A DNA stretch of 64,000 nt from Starkeya sp. ORNL1. GTDB lineage: Bacteria; Pseudomonadota; Alphaproteobacteria; Rhizobiales; Xanthobacteraceae. Shown here in pieces: positions 36,901-46,526 of this stretch. The notes under the pieces are model-generated. The model had not been told where the DNA came from, searched no databases, and worked only from the letters and a program-made list of their open reading frames with translations. The position numbers were made by a program, and so were the translations under genes. Each line of letters starts with the position of its first letter. Position 1 is the first letter of the stretch. Location of the stretch: positions 4,216,001 to 4,280,000 of the forward strand of contig NZ_CP048834.1 in the NCBI RefSeq assembly GCF_012971745.1, given 5' to 3'.

Positions 36901-38263
36901 TGCCGCGAACCTGCCGACGCTCTGTCGCCGTGAAGAGATCGAGGTCGGCGGTCCTGCTCGCGGGGTCGTCGCAGAAGCGCGCGAACAATCGCTTAAAGCG
37001 ATCCAGCAGCGTCTCCGCGCGTGCCCGATCGAGATAGGCCGGATTGAAGGCGAACTCGACCAGCACCGGGCGATGCCGGTTGTTCTCGGACACATAGATG
37101 GCGAGAGGATTGGCTTCGGGGCCGCGCAGGATGGCGGGCTCGATGCTCACCCCTGCCATGCTGAAATCGAAGTTCGTCAGTTCGGCCGGGATGTAGGAGA
37201 GGAAGATATCGAACACGCCGCGACGGCCTTCCCGGCCGACCCCGAGCGCGCGGCAGATCTCGTCGACCGGCGCGCGCTGGAACGGATAGTCGCGGCCGAG
37301 CTGTTCGCCCACATGCGTGGCGATGGCTCCGAGGTCCATCTGCGGCTCGATCCGGATCGGCACCGGCATCGCGCCGTTGTACATTCCGACCTTGCTGCGC
37401 GCAGAGCGCCCGCGACCCGGCACGGCGACGCCGAGAACGACGCTTTCCGACTGCGTCAGGTCTCCGGCCAGCGCGGCCGTGAGCCCGAGCAGCGCCGGCA
37501 GCGGACGTACGTTCACGGCGTCGCAAGCCGCAAGAAACCGGGCATAATCCTCCCGCGGCAATTCCCATGGCAACAGCACCGCGGGCGCTCGGGTAACGGC
37601 GTCGGCGCTGACGGCGTGCGGCGGGCGCGAGGCGAAGACCGGTTCGGGAAGCGGAGACAGCCGCTCCTTCCAATGCTCGAGATCGCGGGGGGCGCGAGCC
37701 GAGCCGCGATACTGGGTGTCCTCGTCGGCGAAGTCGAAATAGGCGGAGCCGCTCGGCAACGCCTCCTCATTGTCGTCGACGAGCGCGTCATAGGCCTGCG
37801 CGATCATCCGCGTGAGGATGGGAATGGACAGCCCGTCGACGATGAGATGATGGCTGCGCAGCAGGCTGTACCAGATGTCCTCGTCGATCTTGGCGAGCGT
37901 CATGCTGAACAGCGGGTTGTCGCCGAGCGGCAGCGGCGTCGCGAACAGGCTCTCGGCCATGGCGAGGAACGCCGTCTCGCCATCGGGCTCATTCGAGAAA
38001 TCGATATAATGGACGGGCGGGGAAAATCCTCGCTCCAGCCGCTGCCGCGGTTCGAACGGGTCGACGTGAAGCATCAGCGCTTCGTTGCGCGCCATGACGA
38101 TGCCGACAGCCTGGCGGAACAGTTCGGGAGATATGCTGCGATCGATACGTGTGTAGCCGCCTATCTGATAGCTCGCGGCATTGCCGAAGGACTGCAGCTC
38201 CAGCCAAATCGACCGCTGACGCGATGTGAGTTCCACCCACCCGTCTCGCGACAAGGCATCCAT
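33968..38263 (-). CDS. Multidomain condensation / FkbH-type HAD / carrier / thioesterase protein (NRPS-like, no adenylation domain)
   Basis: A 1431-residue assembly-line enzyme. Order: condensation domain (about 10-440) with active site H138-H-x3-D143-G; an SGNH-like linker (about 470-650, FAGYNQVFQELIDPAS); FkbH-type HAD domain (about 655-800) with D664-C-D666-N-T668 and FLDDNPVE; a GNAT-like domain (about 810-960, TERTNQFNINGIW); carrier domain with phosphopantetheine site Ser1095 (FFEIGVHSLLA); and a type I thioesterase with GWSFGG (Ser1226) and His1380. FkbH proteins load glyceryl units from 1,3-bisphosphoglycerate onto carriers, so this protein may make and release a glyceryl-derived or similar amide or ester. 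No adenylation or ketosynthase domain exists nearby. The ATG at 38263 has AGGGG 7 bases upstream. Confidence 0.9.
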   Translation of the reverse strand: MDALSRDGWVELTSRQRSIWLELQSFGNAASYQIGGYTRIDRSISPELFRQAVGIVMARNEALMLHVDPFEPRQRLERGFSPPVHYIDFSNEPDGETAFLAMAESLFATPLPLGDNPLFSMTLAKIDEDIWYSLLRSHHLIVDGLSIPILTRMIAQAYDALVDDNEEALPSGSAYFDFADEDTQYRGSARAPRDLEHWKERLSPLPEPVFASRPPHAVSADAVTRAPAVLLPWELPREDYARFLAACDAVNVRPLPALLGLTAALAGDLTQSESVVLGVAVPGRGRSARSKVGMYNGAMPVPIRIEPQMDLGAIATHVGEQLGRDYPFQRAPVDEICRALGVGREGRRGVFDIFLSYIPAELTNFDFSMAGVSIEPAILRGPEANPLAIYVSENNRHRPVLVEFAFNPAYLDRARAETLLDRFKRLFARFCDDPASRTADLDLFTATERRQVRGMPTAETPAVHIVSSFTAEPIGTTLAYWTARLGFGASLSFAGYNQVFQELIDPASATRSGAAKGNVVLLRIEDWLRFRSGDDPGSDAAPFLREIASSFVSALKAAAAASRVPCVVVICPPSQAWDRGGVQAQLQTEIETVLRQGLATLANVGFIDHAEVRRLYPTAAEQDPESDRLGHVPYSAAGYSALATCVARRLHLMLRSPIKVIVVDCDNTLWGGVVGEDGVEGISLEARHLALQARLVEAANAGVLIGLCSKNIEADVLAVLQQRDDMLLKPEHVVVHRINWQPKSANLRSMAAELSLGEDSFVFLDDNPVEIAEVRANCPSIIAVGVDFLSPEGSDPHHLWPLDVAVATAEDRKRTTFYKENARRSELKRGAGDYARFIEELQLEIRTAEPREDELKRLQQLTERTNQFNINGIWRTAAEFAAARGDALVRAISVADRFGDYGLVGLMLAHRDGTTLVTDAFLMSCRVLGRGVEHAMIVELGRFALAHGLDTVRVDALNLPRNQPVRQFLAALPGAIVAPDGAVTFAAPAQQAADARFRPEEAPAEEVDLTEVPAASSKPGALAPETWELIARQLNRVDAVEQAARAASTVERTSATAYRAPRTKLEAELATTLAEILGVERVGIDDNFFEIGVHSLLAVQFVARIRSQYGIALPIRALFERPQLAELVELVAQQSGAGGGYAAVVPLQTGDGGPPLFCVHPANGDAVSFMRLAKALGPGQPVYAFEAMGLAPNEPMAANVEEMAAAYLDEMRRVQPKGPYHLIGWSFGGVIAYDIAHRLRQAGEEIGLLAFMDTPTPYGRDEPDLSFDEVMRILAADLETIERKFELPGKRRVSDRTVTIEQVIATAQRMGVAPPEYSVPEAKRKIAVYANCVHLFRRYNPPASDVPILLFRATRQKGMEYRWRAYTSGAISIRNVRCNHVQMGFEPYTLTLARDLLAVLQGEQLEMKRWRAVARRVSNVLASGARFLRAA

Positions 38264-38431
38264 TGATTCGCCCCTGACTCAAGCCGCGGTCCGCGCCCGC
38301 AAAAACACGGCGCCGCCGGCTGCCTTCTAGTTTTAATGCACCGTCCGAATCCTTGGCTTCGATCGAGCAGCGGCCAGGCCTTCAGCAAGGACACGCGTCG
38401 AAACGACAGGGTCGGAACCCATTCGGCACTG

Positions 38432-38719
38432 CTAGGCTGCGGGCTTCGCCAAGGCTCCGCCCCTGGCGACTCCATCAAGGAGCGCCAGTACTTCATTGAT
38501 CAATGCTCCGACGGTCACGCCGGTGTTGTTCAGGGGGCCATCATTCGGGATTTCGATGCCGAATCGGCTCTCGAGCTTGAAGATCGTCTCAATAAGATCG
38601 AGCGAGGATATGCCGAGATCCGCGATCGGTGTCTCGGCATCGATCGACTTCGGATCCAGGCCAGTCTCCCCGGCAACGACGGCAATGATCTCATCAATAC
38701 GAGGATCATCTTTCCGCAT
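38432..38719 (-). CDS. Free-standing acyl carrier protein
   Basis: A 95-residue carrier protein with the phosphopantetheine site in LGISSLDLIETIFKLESRFG (Ser39), preceded by the first helix and followed by acidic helices as in ACPs. The ATG at 38719 has AGGGA 7 bases upstream. It is the first gene of an operon with the condensation/FkbH protein and the phosphopantetheinyl transferase. It probably carries the acyl partner that the condensation domain joins to the unit held on the large protein, or receives the FkbH-derived glyceryl group. Confidence 0.9.
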   Translation of the reverse strand: MRKDDPRIDEIIAVVAGETGLDPKSIDAETPIADLGISSLDLIETIFKLESRFGIEIPNDGPLNNTGVTVGALINEVLALLDGVARGGALAKPAA

Positions 38720-38993
38720 AACTGTTCCCTAACGTCAGATCAACGTTTTTAGAGAATAATTTTTGCGGAAATACCAAGTGGGAATCTCACCACTTGTTTA
38801 TCCCGCCCCCACAACATAATGCAATGCACAATCGCCGTTGTCTACACTGTCAGGCCGCTGTAACCCGCACTGGCTAACGATCCTTGCGAAAAAGGTGCCA
38901 TGGTGCCGCAAATGAACTGTTGCGTTGCAAACCGAACTCGGTCGATGCACTATGCCGCATGATTACTTGCCGAGGGGGCAGGCAGGCACTGTG

Positions 38994-40217
38994 ATGAGGC
39001 CCTACACAAAGAAATTCCTGGTGCTGATGCTGCTTGGCGGCGTCGGCTGGAGCATCGTGTCCAGTACTCAGATTGGATGGAGTGCTATTGCTCCGAAGAG
39101 TCCAGGTATTGTCGATGACCTGCGCAGCGCCAGCGGGGCGGGCGCAACCCCTGTAATCGCCGCTTTCGCCGAGAAGCGGACCGTGCCGGTCTTCCGCACC
39201 GGGCTCGGTTCGGTCCAGGCGTTCAATTCGGTCACCGTCACCTCGCGCGTGGATGGACAGCTCGATCAGCTGCTGTTCGTCGAAGGGCAGGAGGTCAAGG
39301 CCGGCGAGGTGCTCGCCGTCATAGATCCGCGCCCCTATCAGGCAGCGGTACGACAGGCCGAGGCGCAGGTCCGTGTCAGCGAGGCGAAGATCGTCGCCGC
39401 CAAGGCCGACCTCGGACGGCTCGAGGAATTGCAGAAGTCCGGTGTCGGCTCGCGGCAGGCGCTCGACGGCAAGCGCGCGGATGTCGGCCAGCTCCAGGCG
39501 ACCATCGAGGCCGCGCAGGCCGAGGCGGAGCGCGCGCGGCTCGACCTCGAATATACGAGCATCACATCGCCGATCGACGGTCGCGCCGGGCTGCGGCAGG
39601 TCGATACCGGAAACATGATCATGGCGATCGACCGCAAGGTGATCGTCGTGGTCACCCAGCTCCAGCCGATCTCGGTGGTGTTCTCGCTTCCCCAGGAAGA
39701 TCGGGTGCAGGTGTCCGAGCAGCTCGCGAAAAGCCGGGGACTGCCGGTCTATGCCTTTGCCCGCGACAGCCGGACCCAGCTCGCCGAGGGCACGCTCACT
39801 ATGGTCGACAACCAGATCGACCCGAAGACCGGCACGTTCAAGCTGAAGGCGACATTCGCCAATACGAACAATGCTTTGTGGCCCGGTCAGTTCGTCACCG
39901 TGCGCCTTCTCCTGATGCAGCAGCCGGACGCCATCGTGGTGCCGGCGCCGGCGGTGCAGCGCGGGCCGCAGGGCACCTATGTCTATGTCATCGGCGCCGA
40001 CGACAGGGTCGCCATGCGCGCAGTCGATGTCGGGCAGGTGCAGGACGGGGTGGCGACGCTGGAGCAGGGCCTGTCGCGCGGCGAGCGCATCGTCGTCGAT
40101 GGCCAGTACAAGCTGCAGCCCGGCGACCGCGTCTCGATCAGCGGCGCGGAGCGGCCGGGCGGCGACGGCCAGCCCTTCTATCCGGGGTCGGAGCGTAGCG
40201 CGGCGCCGCCTTCATGA
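38994..40217 (+). CDS. mdtA: RND efflux periplasmic adaptor (MdtA-like)
   Basis: A 407-residue membrane fusion protein. The N-terminal hydrophobic segment (KKFLVLMLLGGVGWSIVSS) anchors or exports it. Then come the lipoyl half-motif TSRVDGQLDQLLFVEGQEVKAGEVLAVIDPRPYQ, a coiled coil rich in AEAQVRVSEAKIVAAKADL, the second half SPIDGRAGLRQVDTGNM and the barrel domains. It links the inner-membrane pump to an outer-membrane channel, whose gene is not in this window. Starts at 38925 and 38952 are possible. The four-base overlap with the first pump gene shows coupling. Confidence 0.9.
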   Translation: MRPYTKKFLVLMLLGGVGWSIVSSTQIGWSAIAPKSPGIVDDLRSASGAGATPVIAAFAEKRTVPVFRTGLGSVQAFNSVTVTSRVDGQLDQLLFVEGQEVKAGEVLAVIDPRPYQAAVRQAEAQVRVSEAKIVAAKADLGRLEELQKSGVGSRQALDGKRADVGQLQATIEAAQAEAERARLDLEYTSITSPIDGRAGLRQVDTGNMIMAIDRKVIVVVTQLQPISVVFSLPQEDRVQVSEQLAKSRGLPVYAFARDSRTQLAEGTLTMVDNQIDPKTGTFKLKATFANTNNALWPGQFVTVRLLLMQQPDAIVVPAPAVQRGPQGTYVYVIGADDRVAMRAVDVGQVQDGVATLEQGLSRGERIVVDGQYKLQPGDRVSISGAERPGGDGQPFYPGSERSAAPPS

Positions 40218-43200
40218 GCCTCTCCGAGCCCTTCATCCATCGACCGATCGCCACATCGCTCCTCACCATCGGCATCGTGTTGCTGGGATTGCTCGGATAC
40301 AGGGCGCTGCCGATCTCGGCGCTCCCCACCGTCGATTTCCCCACGATCGAGGTGACGACCCTTCTCACCGGTGCCAGCCCCGATGTCGTCGCCTCCTCGG
40401 TGACGACGCCGCTCGAGGCGCAGCTCGGCCAGATACCCGGGCTCGCCGCGATCAGTTCGGTAAGCTCGTTCGGCCGCAGCGCCATCACGCTGCGCTTCAC
40501 CCTCGGCCGCAACATCGATTCGGCCGCGCAGGACGTCCAGGCGGCGATCAGCGCATCGGCGGGAACGCTGCCGGCCGAGCTGCCCAATCCACCGGTCTTC
40601 AACAAGGTGAACCCCGCCGATGCACCGATCATGGTGCTGGCGCTCACCTCCCAATCGCTGCCGCTCTCGCGCGTCAACGATTTCGCCGAGACCGTGCTGG
40701 CGCAGAAGCTGTCGCAGGTCGAGGGCGTCGGGCTGGTCTCGATCCAGGGCGGGCAGAAGCGCGCCGTGCGCATCCAGGTCGTGCCCGGCGCGCTCGCAGC
40801 GCTCAATCTCGGGCTGGAGGATCTCCGCGCGATCGTGGCGCAGTTCAACGTCAATGCGCCGAAGGGCAATCTCGACGGGCGACGCCAGTCCTACACCATC
40901 GCCGCCAACGACCAGCTGCTCTCCGCCGAGACCTATGGCGATATCATCATCGCCTATCGCGCCGGGGCGCCGGTGCGGCTGAAGGACGTCGCGACCGTCA
41001 CCGACAGTGTCGAGAATGTGCGCCTCGCCGGCTGGCAGAACGAGCGACCCGCGATCCTGGTGGATGTGAAGCGCCAGCCTTCCGCCAACATCATCGAGAC
41101 GGTGGAGCGCATCGAGGCGATCCTGCCCCAGCTGCGCGGCGCCGTGCCGGCCAGCGTCAAGATCGACATATTGAGCGACCGTACCGAGACCATCCGCGCA
41201 TCGGTGGCCGAAGTCGAGTTCACGCTGGTGCTGTCCGTGGCGCTCGTGGTGCTGGTGATCTTCCTTTATCTGCGCAAGGCGTGGGCGACGATCATCCCGA
41301 GCATCGTGCTGCCGGTGTCGCTGATCGGCACCTTCGGCGTGATGTACGCGGCCGGTTTCAGCATCAACAATCTTTCGCTGATGGCGCTGACCATCGCCGC
41401 CGGCTTTGTCGTCGACGACGCCATCGTCATGATCGAGAACATCGTCCGCCACATCGAGAACGGCGCCTCGCCGACGCAAGCCGCGGTGAAGGGCGCGCGC
41501 GAGATCACCTTCACCATCATCTCGCTCACCTTCTCGCTGGTCGCCGTGTTCATTCCGCTGCTGCTGATGAGCGGCGTGGTCGGCCGGCTGTTCCGCGAGT
41601 TCGCGGTCACGCTCACCGTCGCCGTCATCGTCTCCGGCATCGTGTCGCTGACGCTGACGCCGATGATGTGCGCGCAGTTCCTGAAGCGCGAGCCGGAGAA
41701 GCCGCGCGAGCCGTCCTGGTACGACTGGCTGTTCGACCGGCAGATCGCGCTCTACGAGAAGAGCCTCGAATGGGTGCTGGCGCGCCGGCGGCTGATGCTG
41801 GGCATCACCATCGGGGCGATGGTGGCGACCGGGGTGCTCTACCTCATCGTGCCGAAAGGGTTCCTGCCGCAGCAGGACACCGGCATGATCATCGGGGTAA
41901 CCGATGCGCCGCCCGACATCTCGTTCGGTGCCATGGTCGCGGCCCAGCAGCGCATGGCAAGCGCGATTCTCGCCGACAAGGATGTGGCGAGCCTCGTGAG
42001 CTTCGTCGGTTCGGGCTCCGTCAATCTGACGGCGAACAGCGGCCAGTTATATATCAACCTCAAGCCGCGGGACGAGCGTGACGCCAGTGCCGAAGAGGTC
42101 ATGGCGCGTATCCGCGACACTGTTGCCCCCATTGCCGGCATCTCGCTCTTCATGCAGGCGGCGCAGGACATCCAGATCGACAACCGCGTCAGCCGTACCC
42201 AATACCAATATGTGCTGCAGGATCCCGACACGGCAGAGCTGGCGGACTGGTCGACGAAGCTCGCGGACGCGCTGAGGCAGCGTCCGGAACTGGCCGATCT
42301 CGCCACCGACAATAATAGCGGCGGCCTGCAGACGCGGATGACGATCTTCCGCGACAAGGCGGCCCAGCTGGGGGTGTCGATCCACTCCATCGTCAATACG
42401 CTGTACGACGCCTTCGGGCAGCGGCAGATCTCGACGATCTACACCCAGCTCAACCAGTACCATGTGATTCTGGAGCTCGATCCGCGGTTCCAGACCGATC
42501 CCTCCGCCTTGCGCTCGCTCTATGTGCAGTCGGACGGCGGGACACCGGTGCTGCTGAGCACCGTCGCCGATTTCCACACCGAGACCGCACCACTGACGAT
42601 CAGCCATCTCGGGCGCTTCCCGGTCGTCACACTGTCCTTCAACGTGCCGCCCGACTACTCGCTGGGCGCCGCCATCGACGCCATTTCCGAGACCGAACGC
42701 GCCATCGGCCTGCCGCCGGCGATCGCCACCGCCTTCACGGGCAGCGCCGCGGAGTTCCGCAGCTCGCTCGCAGGCCAGCCCTTGTTGATCCTGGCAGCGA
42801 TCGTCGTGGTCTATATCGTGCTCGGGGTGCTCTATGAGAGCTTCATCCACCCGATCACCATCCTCTCCACCTTGCCATCGGCGGGCCTCGGCTCGCTCGC
42901 CGCGCTCTATCTGCTCGGCCGCGAGCTCGACCTGATCTCGCTGATCGGCATCATCCTGCTGATCGGCATCGTGAAGAAGAACGCGATCATCATGATCGAC
43001 TTCGCGCGCGAGGCCGAGCGCTCGTCCGGCATGTCGCCGGAACAGTCGATCCGGCAGGCCTGCCTGCTGCGCTTCCGGCCGATCATGATGACAACCATGG
43101 CGGCGCTGCTTGGCGCCTTGCCCCTCGCCGTGGCGCACGGCGCCGGCGCCGAGCTGCGCCAGCCGCTCGGCATCGCCATCGTTGGTGGCCTGATCATCTC

Positions 43201-43384
43201 GCAGTTTCTGACGCTCTACACCACGCCGGTCATCTACCTGCTGTTCAGCCGCTTCACGTTCGAAGGCAAGGCCGCAAGCGTGCCCTCGACGGTCGCGCCC
43301 TCGAGCCCACCCGCGCAAGCGCCTATGCCCCGACTGCCGCGCATCTCCGACACCGAGCTGCCGCGCTTTACCGGGGAGGGATAG
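40214..43384 (+). CDS. mdtB: RND multidrug efflux permease, first subunit (MdtB-like)
   Basis: A 1056-residue proton-driven pump with 12 membrane helices and two large periplasmic loops. MdtB-like features are YRALPISALPTVDFPTIEVTTLLTGASPDV near the N-terminus, FVVDDAIVMIENIVRHIENG in helix 4 (the proton-relay aspartates) and GIVKKNAIIMIDFAREAERS in helix 10. It should form a heterotrimer with the next gene product, as in MdtBC. It overlaps mdtA by four bases. Confidence 0.92.
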   Translation: MSLSEPFIHRPIATSLLTIGIVLLGLLGYRALPISALPTVDFPTIEVTTLLTGASPDVVASSVTTPLEAQLGQIPGLAAISSVSSFGRSAITLRFTLGRNIDSAAQDVQAAISASAGTLPAELPNPPVFNKVNPADAPIMVLALTSQSLPLSRVNDFAETVLAQKLSQVEGVGLVSIQGGQKRAVRIQVVPGALAALNLGLEDLRAIVAQFNVNAPKGNLDGRRQSYTIAANDQLLSAETYGDIIIAYRAGAPVRLKDVATVTDSVENVRLAGWQNERPAILVDVKRQPSANIIETVERIEAILPQLRGAVPASVKIDILSDRTETIRASVAEVEFTLVLSVALVVLVIFLYLRKAWATIIPSIVLPVSLIGTFGVMYAAGFSINNLSLMALTIAAGFVVDDAIVMIENIVRHIENGASPTQAAVKGAREITFTIISLTFSLVAVFIPLLLMSGVVGRLFREFAVTLTVAVIVSGIVSLTLTPMMCAQFLKREPEKPREPSWYDWLFDRQIALYEKSLEWVLARRRLMLGITIGAMVATGVLYLIVPKGFLPQQDTGMIIGVTDAPPDISFGAMVAAQQRMASAILADKDVASLVSFVGSGSVNLTANSGQLYINLKPRDERDASAEEVMARIRDTVAPIAGISLFMQAAQDIQIDNRVSRTQYQYVLQDPDTAELADWSTKLADALRQRPELADLATDNNSGGLQTRMTIFRDKAAQLGVSIHSIVNTLYDAFGQRQISTIYTQLNQYHVILELDPRFQTDPSALRSLYVQSDGGTPVLLSTVADFHTETAPLTISHLGRFPVVTLSFNVPPDYSLGAAIDAISETERAIGLPPAIATAFTGSAAEFRSSLAGQPLLILAAIVVVYIVLGVLYESFIHPITILSTLPSAGLGSLAALYLLGRELDLISLIGIILLIGIVKKNAIIMIDFAREAERSSGMSPEQSIRQACLLRFRPIMMTTMAALLGALPLAVAHGAGAELRQPLGIAIVGGLIISQFLTLYTTPVIYLLFSRFTFEGKAASVPSTVAPSSPPAQAPMPRLPRISDTELPRFTGEG

Positions 43385-43388
43385 CCAG

Positions 43389-46300
43389 GTGACCGGCCTC
43401 GCGCGCCTCTTCGCCGGCAGACCGGTCGGAAGCATGCTGATCGCCATCGGCATCATGCTGATCGGCGCTGCCGCCTACCGGCAACTCGCCATTGCCACTC
43501 TGCCGGCGATCGACGTGCCGACCATCGTCGTCTCCGCGCAGCTGCCCGGCGCGAGCCCGGAGACCATGGCGAGTGCCGTCGCGACGCCCCTGGAGCGTCG
43601 GCTCGGCCGCATCGCCTCGATCACCGAACTGACCTCGATCAACACGCTCGGCAACACCCAGATCACCCTGCAGTTCGCGCCGGAGCGCAACGTCGACGGG
43701 GCGGCGGTCGACGTGCAGGCCGCCATCAGCGCGGCGGGCGACGAACTGCCGAAGGACATGCCGAGCCGGCCGGTGTTCAAGAAGATCAATCCGATCCTGA
43801 TTCCAGCCGTCTTCCTCTCCATCCGCTGCGATACGCTGCCGCCGGATGAGGTGATCAAGTATGTGAATGGCGTCATCGTCGACAAGCTCGCGCAGCTCGA
43901 AGGCGTCGGCAATGTCGTCGTCCAGGGCGCAGCCAAGGCGGCGGTCCGGGTGCGCATGAACCCGGCGGCGATGGCCTCGGTCGGCATCGGCCTCGACGAT
44001 GTCCGCGCCGCGATCGTGGCTGGCAGCGTCACGCTGCCGACCGGCAGCCTCGACAATGACTATCGGTCGGAGGCCATCGTCACCGACAGCCAGCTTACCA
44101 ATGCCGCCGCCTTCTCGCGGCTCATCGTCGCCCAGCATGATGGCGCCAACGTGCGGCTCGGCGATATCGGAACCGTGGCCGACAGCGTGGTCGATACCCG
44201 CGTCGGCGGCTGGCTGAACACCGACCCGGCGATCTTCGTGTACATCCAGCGCAAGGCCGGCGCCAATATCGTCGCCACGGTGGACCGCGTGCGCGAGGCG
44301 CTGCCGCAGATCCGTCGCTGGCTGCCACCCTCGATCCATGTCGATATCATTGCCGACCGCACCGTCACCATACGCGGCACGCTGCACGATGCGCAGCTCA
44401 CCTTCCTGGCGACGACCTTGCTGGTGATCGGAACCATCCTGCTGTTCCTGCGCGATACGCGGGCGACGCTGATTGCCGGCATGTCGATCCCGGTGGCGCT
44501 CGCCGGCACCTTCATCGTGATGTACTTCCTCGACTACAGCCTCGATCTCATTTCCCTGACCGCGCTCACCGTCGCCATCGCCTTCGTGATCGACGATTCC
44601 ATCGTGATGGTGGAGAACATTGCGCGCTTCCGCGAGCAGGGGTTTGGCCGGCTGGAGGCGACGGTGAAGGGCGCCGCCCAGATCGGCTTCACCATCGTCG
44701 CCATCACGCTGTCGCTGGTCGCGGCCTTCATCCCGTTCCTGATGTTTCCCGGGGTGATCGGGGTGATCATGCGGGAATTCTCGGTGACGCTCTGCGTTTC
44801 CATCCTCATTTCGGCCGTGGTCTCGCTGACTCTTACCCCTGCGCTCGCCGCACGGTTCCTGAAGGTGCGCCACGCCGACGACAGCGAGCCCCGGGAGGGC
44901 AGGCTGGGCCGCTGGATCCAGTGGGGCTTCGACCGCATCCTCGATGGCTATGCCCGCAGCCTGCGCCACGCGCTCGACCATCGGCGCTTCATGCTGTTCC
45001 TGACCGCACTGTGCGCGGTCGGCACCATCGCACTCTACGCCATCATGCCCAGCGGCTTCATGCCGACGCAGGACACCGGCGTCATCATCGGCATCACCGA
45101 GGCGCCGCCCGACACCTCCTTCGCCGCCATGCGCCTGCGCCAGATCGCCGTCGCCAAGGCGATCCGCGAGCATCCCGCGGTGGAGAACGTCACCTCTTCG
45201 ATCGGCACAACGTCTGTCGATACCGGCGGCGGCGCGGCAAGCGTCAGCACCGGCCGCTTCTACATCATGCTGAAGCCACGCTCCGAGCGTGGTGCCGTCA
45301 CCGAGATCATCGACGAATTGCGCGAGGCGCTCTCCGCGCTGCCGAGCACCCGCACCTATCTGCAGCCGGTCGAGGATCTCAATGTCGGAGCCCGCGAGGG
45401 CAAGGGCCAGTACCAGTTCACCTTGCAGGACGAGAACTGGGAGGAACTCGATCACTGGTTCGACATATTGTTCACCCGGTTCCGCACATTGCCGGAGCTG
45501 CGCGATGTCGGCGCCGACCTGCAGAATGGCGGGCTCCAGGTCATTCTCGACATTGACCGCGACCGCGCCGCCCAGCTCGGCATCTCGCCGCAGGTGATCG
45601 ACGACACGCTTTACAGCGCATTCGGCCAGCGCCGCGTCTCGACCATCTACGCGACGACCGACCAGTATTATGTCGTGCTGGAAGTGGACGCCAATCTGCA
45701 GGCCGAGATCGACACGCTGCAGAGCGTGTATGTAAAGGCGCCGGACGGCAGCCAGATTCCGCTGCGGGCGGTGACCAAGACCAGCGAAGGCGAGACCGCT
45801 TTGGTGATCCCCCACCAGGGCGAGTTCCCCTCCATCACCATCAGCTTCAACCTCGCGCCCGGCGTCGCCCTCAATCAGGCCATTGCGAAGATCGAGGACA
45901 CGGTGGCGGAGCTGCGCCCGCCGGGCACGCTGCGTACCAGCTTCGAGGGCAAGGCCGGCGCCTTCAACTCGTCATCGGGCTCCGAGCCCTATCTGCTGCT
46001 CGCCGCGATCTTCACCATCTATATCGTGCTGGGCGTGCTCTATGAGAGCTATGTCCACCCCTTCACCATTCTCTCGACCATTCCATCCGCCGGCCTTGGC
46101 GCCCTGCTGGCGCTGTTGCTGAGCGGACAGCAATTGTCGCTGATCGCCTTCATCGGCATCATCCTCCTGGTCGGCATCGTGAAGAAGAACGCGATCCTGA
46201 TGATCGACTTCGCGCTGTCAGCGGAACGCAGCGAAGGGCTTTCCAGTGCGGACGCCATCTACAAGGCGTGCGTGCTGCGCTTCCGTCCGATCGTCATGAC

Positions 46301-46526
46301 CAATCTCGCGGCCATTGTCGGCGCGCTGCCGCTGGCGCTCGGCACCGGCCCCGGCTACGAGATCAGGCAACCGCTCGGCTATGCGATCATCGGCGGGCTG
46401 ATGGTGTCAGGCGTCCTCAACCTCTACACCACGCCGGTAATCTATCTCTATATGGACTGGTTCCGTCGGCGCCGGGCGCGCAAGACCGAGCCGGCTCAGG
46501 ACACGCTCGCGACCGAGGCCGGCTGA
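43389..46526 (+). CDS. mdtC: RND multidrug efflux permease, second subunit (MdtC-like)
   Basis: A 1045-residue second RND pump subunit starting 4 bases after mdtB. It has the family N-terminus (AYRQLAIATLPAIDVPTIVV), FVIDDSIVMVENIARFREQG in helix 4 and GIVKKNAILMIDFALSAERS in helix 10. The tandem arrangement of two complete permeases after one adaptor is diagnostic of MdtABC-type pumps. The last 31 bases overlap the end of the convergent glycosyltransferase gene. Its placement beside the biosynthetic genes suggests it exports their product. Confidence 0.92.
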   Translation: MTGLARLFAGRPVGSMLIAIGIMLIGAAAYRQLAIATLPAIDVPTIVVSAQLPGASPETMASAVATPLERRLGRIASITELTSINTLGNTQITLQFAPERNVDGAAVDVQAAISAAGDELPKDMPSRPVFKKINPILIPAVFLSIRCDTLPPDEVIKYVNGVIVDKLAQLEGVGNVVVQGAAKAAVRVRMNPAAMASVGIGLDDVRAAIVAGSVTLPTGSLDNDYRSEAIVTDSQLTNAAAFSRLIVAQHDGANVRLGDIGTVADSVVDTRVGGWLNTDPAIFVYIQRKAGANIVATVDRVREALPQIRRWLPPSIHVDIIADRTVTIRGTLHDAQLTFLATTLLVIGTILLFLRDTRATLIAGMSIPVALAGTFIVMYFLDYSLDLISLTALTVAIAFVIDDSIVMVENIARFREQGFGRLEATVKGAAQIGFTIVAITLSLVAAFIPFLMFPGVIGVIMREFSVTLCVSILISAVVSLTLTPALAARFLKVRHADDSEPREGRLGRWIQWGFDRILDGYARSLRHALDHRRFMLFLTALCAVGTIALYAIMPSGFMPTQDTGVIIGITEAPPDTSFAAMRLRQIAVAKAIREHPAVENVTSSIGTTSVDTGGGAASVSTGRFYIMLKPRSERGAVTEIIDELREALSALPSTRTYLQPVEDLNVGAREGKGQYQFTLQDENWEELDHWFDILFTRFRTLPELRDVGADLQNGGLQVILDIDRDRAAQLGISPQVIDDTLYSAFGQRRVSTIYATTDQYYVVLEVDANLQAEIDTLQSVYVKAPDGSQIPLRAVTKTSEGETALVIPHQGEFPSITISFNLAPGVALNQAIAKIEDTVAELRPPGTLRTSFEGKAGAFNSSSGSEPYLLLAAIFTIYIVLGVLYESYVHPFTILSTIPSAGLGALLALLLSGQQLSLIAFIGIILLVGIVKKNAILMIDFALSAERSEGLSSADAIYKACVLRFRPIVMTNLAAIVGALPLALGTGPGYEIRQPLGYAIIGGLMVSGVLNLYTTPVIYLYMDWFRRRRARKTEPAQDTLATEAG

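Noticed and set aside
43368..45815. An 815-codon minus-strand frame opposite the second RND permease gene.
   Set aside because: Antisense shadow of a clearly recognised pump gene; no domains and typical shadow composition.
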